Positions 10,335 to 22,099 of a stretch of 64,000 nt of DNA are shown piece by piece. A program made the translations under genes and the position numbers. Positions within the stretch are counted from its first letter, which is position 1, and the number at the start of each line of letters is the position of its first letter. Under the pieces are notes generated by a model. That model saw nothing but the letters and a program-made list of their open reading frames with translations, was not told where the DNA came from and searched no databases. The stretch comes from Roridomyces roridus (taxonomy: Eukaryota; Basidiomycota; Agaricomycetes; Agaricales; Mycenaceae), in contig JARKIF010000006.1 in the NCBI GenBank assembly GCA_029378245.1, positions 806,001-870,000 of the forward strand, read 5' to 3'.

Positions 10335-13300
10335 CTACTCCGATTCCTCCCCGCTCTCACCCGCTTCGCCCTCTCCTCCTGACTCAGGCGCCTCCTCCCC
10401 CTCTCCTTCGCTCTCAGTCGTCATCTGGGACTCTTTCTGGACATAATCCCTTACTCCAGGCTTCCTAGCAGCGGACGTAGTGCCCCCTCCCTGCCCCATG
10501 CTGAGCAATTGTTCGAGCATCGACTCGATCTTGTCCAATCGTGCATCTATCGCCGTGACACGTGTGGACAGTTGTTCGACCTGAGCAGGGTGTGAGCATG
10601 TGGGTGCGCGTAGAATCAAGACTCTACCTTGGCGTCAACGGAGTCGACATTGTTTCCTTTGTCTGCATCGGCATCCTTATTCTTGTCCTTGTCCTCGTTT
10701 TCTTCTCCCTCCCCTTCCTCATCGTCCTCGTCCTCATCCTCGTCGTCTTCTAATAAATTGGAGATCAAATTATCGTCCTTGTCGTACTGCCCACAATTTT
10801 CAGCACCACGGAAACGAGCTGTATGGAACTCTCACCTCTTCATACCACCCATTGAACAGACCGCCGGCGTAACACTCAACCTGGAGCTCAATATCCAATT
10901 TCTGCGACCTCCAGCTCCGACGCAGCGACTTGAACCGCTCATGGAACTCCCAGATCAACGAGTCGAGCGAATCGTCCATCTCTTGCCACTTGGCTGCTGC
11001 CGTCGCGCTGTCCATCCCCGCAACGATAATCTCTTGATGCTTCTTGAGCACGAGGTACAGCAGCACCGAGATACTCTGTACTTTGCCGTCAATCCCACAC
11101 CGAAAAAAGGAAAACAAACAAACCCACCTGCTCAATCCTGAACGCCGGCTCCTCCGTCAAACTCGGCAAACTCGACCGATCCACGCGATAAGCCACCGTC
11201 TCCAGATTCCCCTGAATCACACCCTCCTTCTTGGCTGCGAACTTGGTCGCCACCTCAACAAGCTCCGTCTCCGTCTCGTCGTCCAACTCCTCCAACCCAC
11301 TCGCCCCAGCATCCCATTCCGCCCAGTCGGTGATGCACCCAATCAGTTTGAGGCTGTCGAGATACCCGTCAAGGCATGAGACGAGGTCTTCCTCGTTGGC
11401 TGAAGTCGCGGCGGTTTTGAGCTTCGCACAGCGTTTGTTCAGGTCGGTGGTTATTTCGTTGATCTTGGCAGTGTAGCTAATGATACAAGCTCAGTTTATC
11501 TTCGCACTGCGGATTGAAGACACTCACTCGCTGTCGAGGTATTGCGGTCCCACAGCCCACCTGTCGGGGATCGGGATCAGGTACACACACTATACAAGAA
11601 ACGGACACCCACAATGCAAACCAAACAGGCGTCGGCAGCTCCACATTCTTCTTGAGGAACTGATTCATCTCATGAACCGAGATAAACCCACTCGCGTCTT
11701 CGTCGATGGCTTCTCCAACGGCGGGGTAGTCTTTTAAACACATCAGTTAGGTAAGCCCCGAACGATGTAGTAGACGACCCACTGATAACTTTACTCAGAA
11801 TCTTGAGCGTCCATCCATCATCTCCACTCGTCTTGATGAATTTCTCGGTGTAAAAATTACACAGTGCTGCGTCGCTCTGTCAGCCCTCGTGGAGAGGACG
11901 ACGGGTATTTACTCACCGTCGACGAATATCCGGCACTTGACGCTAAACTTCCATTCGTTCCCTGTTCGTGTCACCGTTTATCCTCCGGCCAAACTCACAG
12001 AACAGATTCCGCACCTTTCCAAATCGCTTTAATATCAGGTTCATCTATCAAATCGTGCGGGCCAGAGTCCATCTACAAAAGATGAGTGTTGTCACGAGCA
12101 AGGGGCTCTTCTCACCCGTTGGAGAATCGTCGACGTCGACCTGTTAATCGCCTCGCCGAGCTCCATGGTCGCACCCTTGAGCTTGAACTCAAATAGCGTG
12201 CTAGTCGTTGATAAGTGGTCAGCCGAAAGGAAGCAGATACTGTCGCCAACGAACCTGTTCTGTTCCAACAACTCATCAAACGCATCATTTATAGCCTCCA
12301 TCGTGCTCGACGTGACCGAATCATGCAATTTCTTCCCCACTTCGCTCAAGCCTTGTGATGTCTGTGGCTCGTCAGCAACTGCGCCTCCGTCAAACGATGT
12401 GCGCACCTCAAGAATCTGCTGCCCATGCGCGGAAATGTACTGCAGCGCCTGCCTCTCCCGATCCGACATCGGCTCGCCCACACGGTCGATGAGCGTCCCA
12501 ATGCTACTCTGCACTGCAGCGACGTCACGAGCTATTTGAACCTGCCCGCCGGCCATCTGCACGACGAGGATGAATTCGATCCGGTCTTGATGCTCCTTGA
12601 AAGTTTGTGCAAAGTCTTGGATTTTGGTTTTGAATTCCGTGGCACGGGCGAAACGGACTGTTTATGGAGAGTGAGTGGTACTGACAACGAGCTGGAAAGG
12701 AACACGCGCACCGATCCATGATTTGCATTTTGTATAGTAGACATCGGCGAAGGCGCCTTCAAGAAAGCATGTAGTCTTTTCTTTGGGCAAGGGAGGCGAA
12801 CGCACCAAAGTCCTTGATTGCCAGACTCATGTTCTCCATGTGCTCCGCTAGCTGGTCTGCTAGATCTTCCCGCTGAGCAACGTCCTCGTTGAGGTAGCGG
12901 AGTACGAAGATCATCGAGGTCTGTTCAAATAACAAGTAATTAAGCCAGGACACGCCCGATCGATGAGTTGCTTTACCATGGAATAGCAGACGGCCACGAT
13001 ACTCTCATCATTGTCCCGTCGATTAATTTCCAGCTGGAGGACGCTCTGCAAGTCTTCGATGAGAGGTCAAGTTCTTCCGTGTCATAAAGCAACAGCTTTA
13101 CCATGAAGATGGACACAGCAGCCTACCGACAGGTGGTCAATGTAAGTTGCCTCGGCCGAATGAGATGTACCTTGGCTCTCGGATCATATTCCCCCGCGCC
13201 CCCCAGCACACTCATAGTCTGTTGCAACGCGCCCAAGATCTTTCGCACATGCGCTTTATTCTGTTTCTTCGAGGACCCTACAACCGCGAAGAAATCAGTT

Positions 13301-13697
13301 TCCTGTAAATACATACAGAGTTAAAGCACGCACCGCCAGCGATGTTTTGGATCAGCGCCCGGGCATCTTGCAAAGCCTTTTCTGCACGATCAATCTTGAC
13401 ATCCATCGAATTCGCCGGTTTAGCAGATAGGAGTCAAGAGGGGCAGGGGATTGAAAATTCAGCGCTCGAGTACGGAGGTATACTTATAGGCCTTCTCTGC
13501 GCTGATATCGGATCTCCGTGCAGTGACTGTGCCTCGTTTCCCAAGCTTGAAGCACCCAAGAATAACTCGGCGCTTCTTGAAGATTCGTGAGGTTGGGGAA
13601 ATTCGTCAAGAGTGAACATTGAATACCCCACCAAGTCCTGTGCGGTCTTCCCGTTCAACAGGAAACTTGGTCGGGAGAGGGTATTCGTGGCTGCCAC
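10335..13697 (-). CDS. EF-hand domain protein, large, multi-exon
   Basis: Runs from ATG 13697 (MAATNTLSRPSFLLNGKTAQ) to 10335 through roughly ten or more exons. Segments in order: TAQDLVGYSMFTLDEFPQPH..AELFLGASSLG; HVRKILGALQQTMSVLGG; SMIFVLRYLNEDVAQREDLA; ENMSLAIKDFGAFASL; a long helical stretch (AINDAFDELLEQN, ATMELGEAINRSTSTILQR); an EF-hand, YPAVGEAIDEDASGFISVHE, with the D-x-D/E-x-S-G-x-I-x-x-x-E calcium loop; ELPTPVWFALW; more helices; and an acidic tail rich in D/E (DEDEDDEEGEGEENED) with a coiled-coil-like VEQLSTRVTAIDARLDKIE. This matches a conserved Agaricomycete EF-hand family with no assigned role. Calcium binding is likely from the loop. One gene rather than several is inferred from consistent order and lack of internal start or stop signals. 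Confidence 0.7.
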
Positions 13698-14440
13698 CGC
13701 ATACGGCGCTTACATATTTATAGCGCAAATGAGCGCCGACCGCCCGAACGTAAGTCGAAGCCCCGAAAATCACGTATTCCCACATTCACTGCGCAAGCGG
13801 AATGAGACAGGCGCAGACAATGGGAAACAATTGGATCCGGGAGCAACGAGAGTAAACGGTGTCGACATCCGTCCACGACAGCCTGTTACTGCACCAGGAG
13901 CCAAGCATAAGGAGCGACCGATAGTGATACGACCTGAGATGTTGTATAGACTGATCTCAGAGCGAAGAGAGGGAGGCGGGCATGGGGCGACCTGAGGCGG
14001 GCATGATGGGAGTAGGAAGCAAGATGCGTTGGTCACGCATGCATGCATCGCATTTTGTTTGGAGATTGATTATCATGTTGAAACCGTACGTACCACGTGC
14101 CTCTCTGCTCTCGAGGCCCGAAGAAATTTCGGGGAAGTCTGTGTATTTTCGTTTGCAAGTTCGTAACTGTCAACTTAATGTCATTGTCAACAGCTTGGCG
14201 GAAAGATTGAAATCAGCGAGGTACTTCAGGTCCTTGGATAGATCTAGAGAATTTTAGAAACATTTGAAATCAGAAATACCGTGGCCGACTTGGATTTCCC
14301 AAGAACTTTCCGCACCGGCGGCGGGCGAATGATTTTTGCCATTTTCTCATCGTCAAGCCAACCAGGACGATCTCGACTCGGAGCAAAGACGGAAATGATA
14401 CATTTGTACTAAGTAGATGGACGATTCCCGTCCGCGCCTC
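13698..14440. other. Intergenic region upstream of the EF-hand gene
   Basis: An open frame on the plus strand (13612-13995) overlaps the first exon of the EF-hand gene antisense and has no recognisable domain; I treat it as non-coding. The rest shows no gene. It likely contains the EF-hand promoter and the 3' end of the gene ending at 14441. Confidence 0.4.
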
Positions 14441-15255
14441 TCAATTAGAATTAGTCGGACGGAGTAATCCATGACAGGCGTGCCACAAACAACCCGTCAG
14501 TGGATTCTGATACCACCCACCGGAACGGGTTTCTATGAATCCTGGCGGGACGACCACTGGATGCGGCGAGACTGTGTTGAACCACGGGCCCTGGCCGCTA
14601 GCTCCTGGACTCGGTTGGTCATGATATCCGGAACCTGTTATCGCCACGCCGCCTTGAAACACGGAGGGTTTACTGGCTGGGAACCGAATCGTGTGCTGGG
14701 GACTCACCGTGCCGGGCTATGTACCATTTCCTATGCATCCAATAGTGTTGTAGATTTGTCGACGCGATGGGATCCTTCGTGTACTTTGTGTCTTTGTGCG
14801 GGTGCATCACCTTGGGGGCGTCGAACGCCATCGCGACCGTCGGTGGTGTTCCGACCCATATCCAGGCGTCTCCCAGACGCCATGTGATAGCTGGATTAGT
14901 GTCGATCCGAACCCAGCATCGAGGGTCCGTCGGCTACACGAGAAAGATATTAGATAAAAAGGGCAACGTTGAAGCGGATAATACAACAGATACAACAGAC
15001 CTTACTTGCGCAAAGCCTTGCGACTTGAATCGACTGGGCCGCGTGATCGACAGCGACGACCAAGCACGGCCGCAGTTCGCGCGCCTTCTTGTATTCGTAA
15101 GGCTCTTCCGGTGCAAGTGTGGATATATCCATTTCATAGCAGTTGGGATCGCACCACAGGATGAGTCCTGGGTAAAATTGAGAAGGGTCATCGAATGGAG
15201 GGAACATGGGTTCGGGGGTGAGTTGGGCCCTTTTATCTCCTACTCCTACATACAA
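14441..15255 (-). CDS. Conserved fungal protein of unknown function
   Basis: Two exons on the minus strand. Exon 1 from ATG 15255 reads PEPMFPPFDDPSQFYPGLIL, then MDISTLAPEEPYEYKKAREL, RPCLVVAVDHAAQSIQVARL and ends near 15005. After an intron of about 60 bases (acceptor CGTGTAG at about 14935) exon 2 continues TDPRCWVRIDTNPAITW, AWIWVGTPPTVAMAF, then a Trp- and Pro-rich C-terminus ending at 14441 (HGLLRPTNSN). The pattern of a small beta-rich domain (PGLIL..PCLVVAVD..VARL) resembles a family scattered through Agaricomycete genomes that I cannot name. Whether the donor is GTAAGG or GTCTGT is unclear, as the first would break the frame by itself. No signal peptide or membrane helix is visible. 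Confidence 0.55.
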
Positions 15256-17356
15256 TCGTTAAATATACCGGAAGTGCACGCTGTGTCACCGAAATAAGCG
15301 GAGTCATGTTGCCGCGCATGTAGATACCGAGGGAGGTTCAGTTTTCATGCTCGAACGTCAAAGCTCGAGAGCCGACGAGAGGTTGTCGATTCACTGCTAC
15401 TGCTCAGATATTCCGCAGAGTTTCCGGGCGAAGGGCGTGCCTTACCTACGGATGTAAAGTCCAGATCTACCGTAGATCCATTGCTGTCCGGATATCTGGC
15501 GCCTGAGAAAACATTTCTTGAATTGAATTGCGGAGGGCAGAATCAAAAAATAGAGGATCGAGGACGACAAGGGTCCAGGCGGGGCCTCCCTTCATCGTGC
15601 TCCCAAGGGGTAACGGACGTCACAAAGCAATCCCACCGAGGTTCAGCAGTATTGGTGACACTAGTGGATATTGCGGAATTTACCCACGACGTAATAACAT
15701 TTTTCGAGCTTGGACATGGGATGAGTGTACATCCCCGCCCACCTTCCCGCGTTCCAATCTATCATACGGGGAGCACAGTTTCAGATATCGCACTCCCACC
15801 AACAGTGCGGTACTGGCGCAACATCTACATCACGGACCAGAATGCCGCTGTAAAACGCAAAAAGAACAGCCGATAAGGACAAGAGAATCAGCGGCCGTTA
15901 AACGCAAGGTGACCTATCCACCTACCGGGTCCATGAGGCTGGAAGCCTGGCAGTGCGAACCCAAGCGCGAGTTCGTGCGCATCCTCAGAGTCCTGCTGAG
16001 ATTTGGCAACTTCTTGCCTTCCTCATCTGCCCGCCGCTCGGATCGGAGATTCACAAATCTTTCGCCTCACGCCGGTAGAGTTAGATGGACCATGGTCTCT
16101 TACCTGAGGAACATAACTCAAATTTCTTCCACGCACAGTACAACTGTCGTCGGTTGGCCGGTCTTCACTAACCTAATAAGGCCCTGATCGGGTGCTGCGG
16201 CTAACTAGCCGCACTCCGCCAAAAGTCAGCCGTATGGCTGTGGCTTCGGTTCAGCGTGACAGACCGCTCTAGAACCATCATTTGTTCTGCTGATGGTATC
16301 CATGAGCATTGCGTGCTTTGGTCGTTGCCTACGGTGTCTCGGTGTCATCCCGCCACTTCCCGCCCTCTCCCGCCTTCGATAAAATAGTGTAGCAAAGCTG
16401 ATACAATGCCACCTTCAAAACATTTTCTTGACTGAGATACAGCAGACTATACATTTCCCCCATTCACGAAGTCCGCTCAAGGTTGAGGCACTTCACCAAC
16501 TTTTCAGTTTTTTTGTGCTGCCATCAACAGTGAGCAAGGGCTGTCTGAAAATGTTGCTGGTATCTGATCCGTGATCTGAGAATTGTTTGACAGCAGTGAC
16601 TGATGTGACGATTCTGGCTATGGCTAGCTAGCCCCGGCACCCGATCGGGGCCTAAAGGTCGCAGGTGCCAGTTCTCGCGGCTCGGAGATTAAAGGAGCTG
16701 GCACGGGGTAAACGTTTCTCCGAGTTTCAACCTTTGATGATCTCGATTCTCGGCTGCCACGGCCCACGGCCTGAGAATTCAATTCACCGGCATTAAGTTC
16801 TGGATATCATATTTCGTCAAGTCTGCATCCAGCGCTTTGAAAGTTTGAAGGCCGCCAAGGCCCGCCGTGAGCATAATATTGGTTTGAATCGGCGGGGCGC
16901 GCCGCCGGTCAAGCAATTTACAGTTGATGCGGGTTGGTGCAACATTAGTGGGATTTAAACCTCAGACTTGGGCTGGCTGGATTTGCTTGGCTGATGGCCT
17001 CCGGTCCGGACGATGGCCGGATGTTGCAAATTTAGACTATGGCTTCGTAATCTCCGCCAACATAACTCATCATCTGCTACATAGGCAAATATTTATTTAA
17101 TCAGTATGCGGAACAGACGGACACTGTTCCGAGGCAGATTTCGATGGTAAAACACCTGTCACCGGTAGTGACCGCCCGGCGCTGACGGAGGAGGTCCGAA
17201 AACGAAAGAGATACTGCAGCGTTTTTTTTTCTGCTGCCGATTGGTTGACAGGACTCCCGACCCTTTGTTTACCTTTGCAAGAGTGATGGAACGTACTAGC
17301 CTTCAAGCTTCAAGGTGGATTGGGGTTACTGGGTGTTGTGGTAGCAATCTCATTTT
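15256..17356. other. Gene-poor region with one MITE
   Basis: No reading frame here has a recognisable domain or plausible splice pattern. The longest open stretches (15481-15876, 15528-16187, both plus) are compositionally random. The block contains the inverted-repeat element at 16178-16655 described separately. Confidence 0.5.
16178..16655. mobile_element. MITE with about 33-bp imperfect terminal inverted repeats
   Basis: The sequence at 16178-16210 (AAGGCCCTGATCGGGTGCTG...CTAGCC) is matched in reverse complement by 16623-16655 (GGCTAGCTAGCCCCGGCACC...GGCCTA). By hand 28 of 33 positions pair. The roughly 410 bases between have no coding potential. The size and structure fit a non-autonomous DNA transposon. 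A target-site duplication could not be decided. Confidence 0.65.
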
Positions 17357-18400
17357 CTAGGCAGTAATTTCGACATTTGCACGGGCTCCCAGACTCGGAC
17401 TCGAGTCTGGTTCCTGTCGACGTGGACTTGAGCGAGGCTGCCGGGGATTCATGTTATGCCGATGTCGTCTTCTTCGTACAGTTCTGATAAAACCTTGCGG
17501 ATGCCCTGCGAAAAGACTTCCAACAGCGGCAAGAAGAGCCGTGGATCCCAGTGGTACGCTCACATCTCGGAGAGATGGATGCGCCGCCAGGACATCCACA
17601 TCTTCACCGACATGCAGGTCATCCAGAAACAGTCTGATTCGGGCGGCGTTGAGGTTGGGGAAACGCGGTCAGTTGAACACCGGTACCATCATGGGAGTTT
17701 AATCTCGGTCCATATACGGTCGATATGCACAGTGGTCAACCCCGAGGAGAGAGAGGGCAGGAGTTTCAGGGACCGGAGGAATGATTCGTCGCCGAGGCGG
17801 GTCAACCGAGTTGTTCTACCCTCAGATCAGACTTGAGCCCAGGTGCTTCCAGAATCTGGGTCCCGGGATCAGACTACGCATCGACTCTGATCAAAGACTC
17901 GCCTGGAAACCCGTCTGCCCCAACGGACGGGGGAACCGATGAAAAAGGACAAATCAAGAGTTCCTCCAGGAAACAAAATGATGGTCTGATAAGCAGCGGG
18001 ACCACAGCGTCGAAGCCCGCAGTCAGAGTAAAGATGAAAGACACGAGGCAAGGGTTTTCCGTTGGCGGAATGGTGCCAGTGTAACGGCGATTAGTAGCAG
18101 GAGACCAAGGAACTGATTGACCTGCTCTTCGCTCCGGTGTTCTCCCCGCGGGCAAAAGCAGAGTCAGAGCTTAAGCTCTCGGACGATGGATGCGAGATGC
18201 GGGCCAAAGATACCGATCTACCTGGTGGGGACTCGCAGTCGAGAAAGAGGTTCTTGAGGAGGGGGAATCCTTGCCTCATGCTATCTTCATCGTGCGTCGT
18301 CCCGATGATGATTCGGGCCTCGGCTGGGCACGCCGCACGAATTGGATGCAAGTACTTAGTGCTTGAGTAGGTAGTGCTGCGCGCGGTGGCGCACAAGCTC
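17357..18400 (-). pseudogene. Decayed F-box/LRR-like gene
   Basis: Minus-strand pieces resemble the leucine-rich C-terminal half of Agaricomycete F-box proteins but lie in different frames. Near 18300-18230 it reads FPLLKNLFLDCESPPGRSVS, near 18050-17950 CFLEELLICPFSS, near 17780 DESFLRSLKLLPSLSSGLTT, near 17640 FPNLNAARIRLFLDDLHVGE and near 17580 AHPSLRDVSVPLGSTALLA, then a basic tail to 17357. Stops interrupt the order and no clear F-box remains at the 5' side, so a broken gene is more likely than a spliced one. It could also be a gene with introns that I could not place. Confidence 0.4.
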
Positions 18401-18616
18401 GAGCTCGCAAGAGCGCATTTGGGTAGATGGGGTACGATGTGCAGCTTGAGTCATTTTGGTTTGTCAGCAACCTTCTTTCTCATCCTTGCCACGACGCCCT
18501 GCGACGCCTTGGATTCTTCTACCTGATCAACAGGAGCTCATTGATGGTGATCCCAGACACAGATACTTACTCATGTTTATGCAGAAAGACCGTGAGCCCG
18601 GAAGTCTACGAAATGT

Positions 18617-19460
18617 GATAGATTCGGTAGACCTCGTACACCAATGGTTATTTCTGATAGACTCTACGTACACCTCACGTTGTGTAGACTCTGTAGACGG
18701 CATTGATCAGCCCATCAGCCGGCATTGAGGCGGCTGTCGGCACGAAAACGAAATGGAGTATTACAGTCGTAATTACACAAGGTGCACATATTATAAACTA
18801 GCGGCGGCAGCACCGACGCCGACGCCTCGCCTATACGGTATCATCAAGCATCACGCCAGCAAGCAGCTAGCGCTCGGCAGTTCCGGAATGGTGCCGGCAC
18901 AGTGGCAGTGTGGTGGGCATGAACAGCGGTACGAACATGGCGAGTGGATCTACAGCGGCAAACATGTACCCGGGCTCGGATGGGCGAGGACGAGGTGTAT
19001 GGCGAGGCGTACCTGGCGCTGCTCGACGAGGCGGACGGTGTGACGTCATAATGTGGCGAGGAGAGGCGGGTGTTGCTTGGCGAGGCGAGGTGTGCCAAGT
19101 TCTTCGCGTGGCGGGAGTGGGGGTAAGGCATGGGAGAGCGAGGTCGGGACGTGGCGAAGCGAGGGTGAGGGCGAGGCGCTTGCAAACGAGTGACGATGGT
19201 CCTGTGGGCAGGGACTGGCGGGCGGGCGTAGCGGGTGTAGCGGCGTTACGTGGCGGGCTTGGCGGTGACCGGTCGAGCTCGCCGCAGACGATGCGCTTGA
19301 TGGTCATGGTGGAGGACAAGAGAGACGGTGATTGCAGCAGTGATGGCAGTCGTGATGAATCAACGGCACGGTCTACCGAGTCTATCGGCCTGACAGTCTA
19401 CCGAGTCTACCTGGTAGTCTACCCAGTGTATCGAGTCTACCTGGTCTACGTATACTTAGG
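18617..19460. repeat. Inverted GTCTAC-unit arrays flanking a G-rich segment
   Basis: GATAGATTCGGTAGACC at 18617-18633 is the reverse complement, with one mismatch, of GGTCTACCGAGTCTATC at 19370-19386. Both belong to short degenerate arrays of GTCTAC/GTAGAC units (18617-18700 and 19370-19455) in opposite orientation. Between them the plus strand is very rich in GGCGAGG-like units (about 18950-19260), which give a long but low-complexity open frame that I do not regard as a gene. Confidence 0.5.
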
Positions 19461-19595
19461 TATACTTTTCTATATACGTTTGTTCTCTGTTTATGCACCA
19501 GGCAAAATTCGCCTGAGCCGAGGCGATGCCGAACAGTCACATGTCACATCAAATCCCACTTGCTCCCGACCACCATCATCTCGCGCTGGCATTTC

Positions 19596-20590
19596 GATGG
19601 TCGAACACTCAACCCAACCGTTCCTGCCACCGGAACTCGAGCACCTCATTTTTGAGTTGGCAGCGTACCTGCGGCCGCTATCGATTCCGAGTCTGATGTT
19701 GGTCGCTTGGCGAGTGAAAACATGCTGTGTACGCTTCAGATCTGACCCTGCTTTCACTCACCACCAGCGTTCACAGGGTAGAACCGCTGCTGTATCGTGT
19801 CCTTCTCCTGACTGAACGTCGACCGTCCTATGCCCTCCGAACGGGTCTGCACGGCGCATGTCAATATCCATATCAAGACATAGACGGCTTCTCGCACATC
19901 TTTGGGATACCTCCTTCCGTCCTGCAAGCCATCTATGCCTCCTCCAAACCGACGATGAACTCACGGAGTTTCTCCTCTCCAACCGCCTCTCCGTCCAGGA
20001 TCTCTGGGCGCTGAGAGAGGCACCGCTGCATCAAATCGGAGCTCTGCGCCCACGGCGCCTGTACTGCATCATCAAGGACATATTCGACCCGAGACCTGTC
20101 GACTTTGCACGTCCCTTGTTCTCCCAAATAACACATCTCGAGATCTTCGACGATCCAGGCCACCTCTCGGATGGCGGCTGGTCCAGCTTGGCCTTGATTC
20201 CCAATCTGACGCACCTAGCGTTCAACGACAACGAATTTATTCCTCTGCTGCCAAAGTTGCTTTGCGCGTGCGCATCTCTCCGCGGGCTAGCCCTGGTGAT
20301 GCCGGAGGAGGTGCCGCAACCGCTGCACGAGGAGGTATCCGATCAGTTGGCGCGGGACACGCGCTTCCTATGGATTTCGAATGCGGAGTACATAAGAGAT
20401 TGGCATCAGGGGGCGTTGACTGGGGAGGACTATTGGTCCAGGGCCGGGCAGTTTATCGAACGAAGGAAAGGGAATGTCACGAATCGTAAGTGGGTCTACC
20501 GTGCATTCTGCATTTCCTCTGACGGGTTTCACCTTTGCAGTATTGGATTGAAGAAGATGCGAGCAGATTGCTTCCGTGACCCGTCGTAAG
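19596..20590 (+). CDS. F-box-like/LRR-like protein of unknown target
   Basis: Starts at ATG 19596 with MVEHSTQPFLPPELEHLIFE, the LPPELExxIFExAA opening of an Agaricomycete F-box-like family, then LRPLSIPSLMLVAWRVK. After an intron around 19730-19778 it continues VEPLLYRVLLLTERR. The main exon carries DELTEFLLSNRLSVQDLWAL, FSQITHLEIFDDPGHLSDGG, SLALIPNLTHLAFNDNEFIP and LPKLLCACASLRGLALVMPE, which is an LRR-like series. Frames change near 19900-19945, consistent with one more intron or a one-base error. A last small exon after the GTAAGT at 20487 probably ends near 20590. Such proteins are thought to select targets for ubiquitination, but the F-box here is short and divergent. Confidence 0.6.
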
Positions 20591-21128
20591 CACATATCTC
20601 TTAATCGGCGACTCTCTCTCTTGCATAAAATCACTGTATTCTCGTGTGAGGCGAATCCTCGAACTGGGAATTCGGACATTCAATTGCGGCGCCCGTCGTC
20701 GACCTGACGACACCCGAAGCCGATCAACAGTGGGCGCTAAATACATACCGGGCGTGTGCGTTTTCTCCTCCGCCCCGGAGGTGCTCGTGAGTTTCAGATT
20801 TCACTATAGTTCACACACAGGATATCTAGGAATCATTGAAATTCCTATCCTCCGACTCGCTAGGCTAGGCTGAGCAAAAAGCCGAACTTGATCAACCATC
20901 TGAGCGCTGAGCGGAGTCACCAATCGTTTCAAATTCGACGGGGATACGACATCCAGTCACAATCCCTTGTTCCGGTCCCGCCTCTAGACATATCAGATAC
21001 ATATATATATCGCCCTCCACACGCATTTCAATTCCTTCTTCCCTTTCCCCTTCAACTTTGACCTTTGCTTTGAATTCTTCGATCGATCCCCTTCTCGTCG
21101 CTGGTGGCTCACTCTAATCCTTGTTTCA
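20591..21128. other. Promoter region of the first Cys-rich secreted protein gene
   Basis: No gene seen. It ends in an alternating AT run (ATATATATAT, 21001-21010), a pyrimidine-rich stretch (21025-21060) and the motif at 21069-21089 that is shared with the next paralog. Confidence 0.45.
21069..21089 (+). promoter_or_regulatory. Promoter motif shared by two paralogs (copy A)
   Basis: The motif TTTGAATTCTTCGATCGATC plus one base lies 40 bases before ATG 21129. A copy differing at two positions (TTTGAATTCTCCGATCGACC) is at 22050-22070, 30 bases before ATG 22100. The surrounding promoter has diverged more, so the motif may be a protein-binding or initiator element. A recent duplication is the alternative explanation. 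Confidence 0.45.
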
Positions 21129-21709
21129 ATGTTCGTTCTCAACACCACCTTTGTTTCTCTATTTCTGGCTCTCACATCGGGTGCGCCTAGGCCTGTCCTT
21201 CCTTCTTTGTAAGCGCTAACGCAGGTATCCACTCCCAGTTGTCCTCGCAGTACCCACCCCCGGCGCCTCTCTCAGTGTGCCCCGTGTGCCCGACGCCGAT
21301 TGTGTGAATGCATGTGCTCCGATAATCAGTGCCTCCGCGGTACGCTCCCACGTCAACTACCTATTCTCTGCCTGATGCACATGTCATGTTCAGGCATGCA
21401 CACCGAGCGTTGTGAATCAGCTCGACTTCTGCAATCGCTGCATCACGGATCACGGCATGGTAGATGGGATGGACGACTTGATGGAACAGGTGTCCAGTGC
21501 GTGTCGTTGAACTTCCGGGGTGAACTTTACTCATTGACGACACAGACGTCCAAACCAGATGCCTTGATGCTAATTCGACACCTAGCGATTCCGGAGCTCC
21601 CGAACAGAGGTCCTCAGGCACGGGGAGGCGGGTATTCCCCCGCGACGTGGCGGCGCGAGCACCGACTCTGGGGATGCGCGGAGCTATCAGCCTCTTGTTC
21701 GTTGGATGA
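21129..21709 (+). CDS. Small secreted Cys-rich protein A, probable GPI anchor
   Basis: Exon 1 encodes a signal peptide, MFVLNTTFVSLFLALTSG, and ends at a GTGCGC donor. Exon 2 starts VLAVPTPGASLSVPRVPD and contains CVNACAPIISASA. After an intron ending at about 21393 exon 3 reads ACTPSVVNQLDFCNRCITDH, giving the spacing C-x3-C-x9-C-x10-C-x2-C. A last exon from about 21543 has a Ser/Thr-rich stalk (TPSDSGAPEQRSSGTGRR) and a terminal hydrophobic segment (GAISLLFVG) before TGA 21709, as in GPI-anchored fungal wall proteins. Gene C shares both the intron after the signal peptide and the one inside the Cys region, and gene B shares the sequence closely. Function unknown; I do not recognise the family. 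Extracellular location is inferred. Confidence 0.65.
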
Positions 21710-22049
21710 TGCTCGGCGACGGCTTTGCTCTATTCATTTATTTAATCTACTTATTCCAATCAAGTTGAATGGCGACACGCGACCGCCGGGCGGGTGATGA
21801 TATCGGCGCTGTTCAATGTTGCTTGCACGGTAAACCGGTTCAGAGGGCGTCAACACATCCACATTCCCAAGCCGAATTCGCAACATGAAACCCATCAAAC
21901 CCCGATCCAACTCGGATTGTCCGGACAGCAGGGTAATATCAGGTAATATCAGATGACATAAAATGCAGCGTCATAGAATATGTGTCACCTTCCGAAATAT
22001 CCGCGTACCAAGTACTTCTTAAGTACTTCTTCCCCTCCCGCTTCTTGAC

Positions 22050-22070
22050 TTTGAATTCTCCGATCGACCC
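22050..22070 (+). promoter_or_regulatory. Promoter motif shared by two paralogs (copy B)
   Basis: Second copy of the motif described at 21069. Just upstream is a tandem AAGTACTTCTT pair (22010-22020 and 22021-22031), absent from copy A, and a GGTAATATCA pair near 21938-21958. Confidence 0.45.
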
Positions 22071-22099
22071 ACTCCGAATCTAATATTCACCTGCTTCAA

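Noticed and set aside
10600..11379. Plus-strand frames over the EF-hand gene
   Set aside because: Low-complexity complements of the acidic tail and helices of the minus-strand gene.
18910..19815. Long plus-strand open frame of about 300 codons
   Set aside because: Most of it is the GGCGAGG/GTCTAC repeat segment with low complexity; only its last part overlaps the real F-box-like gene starting at 19596.
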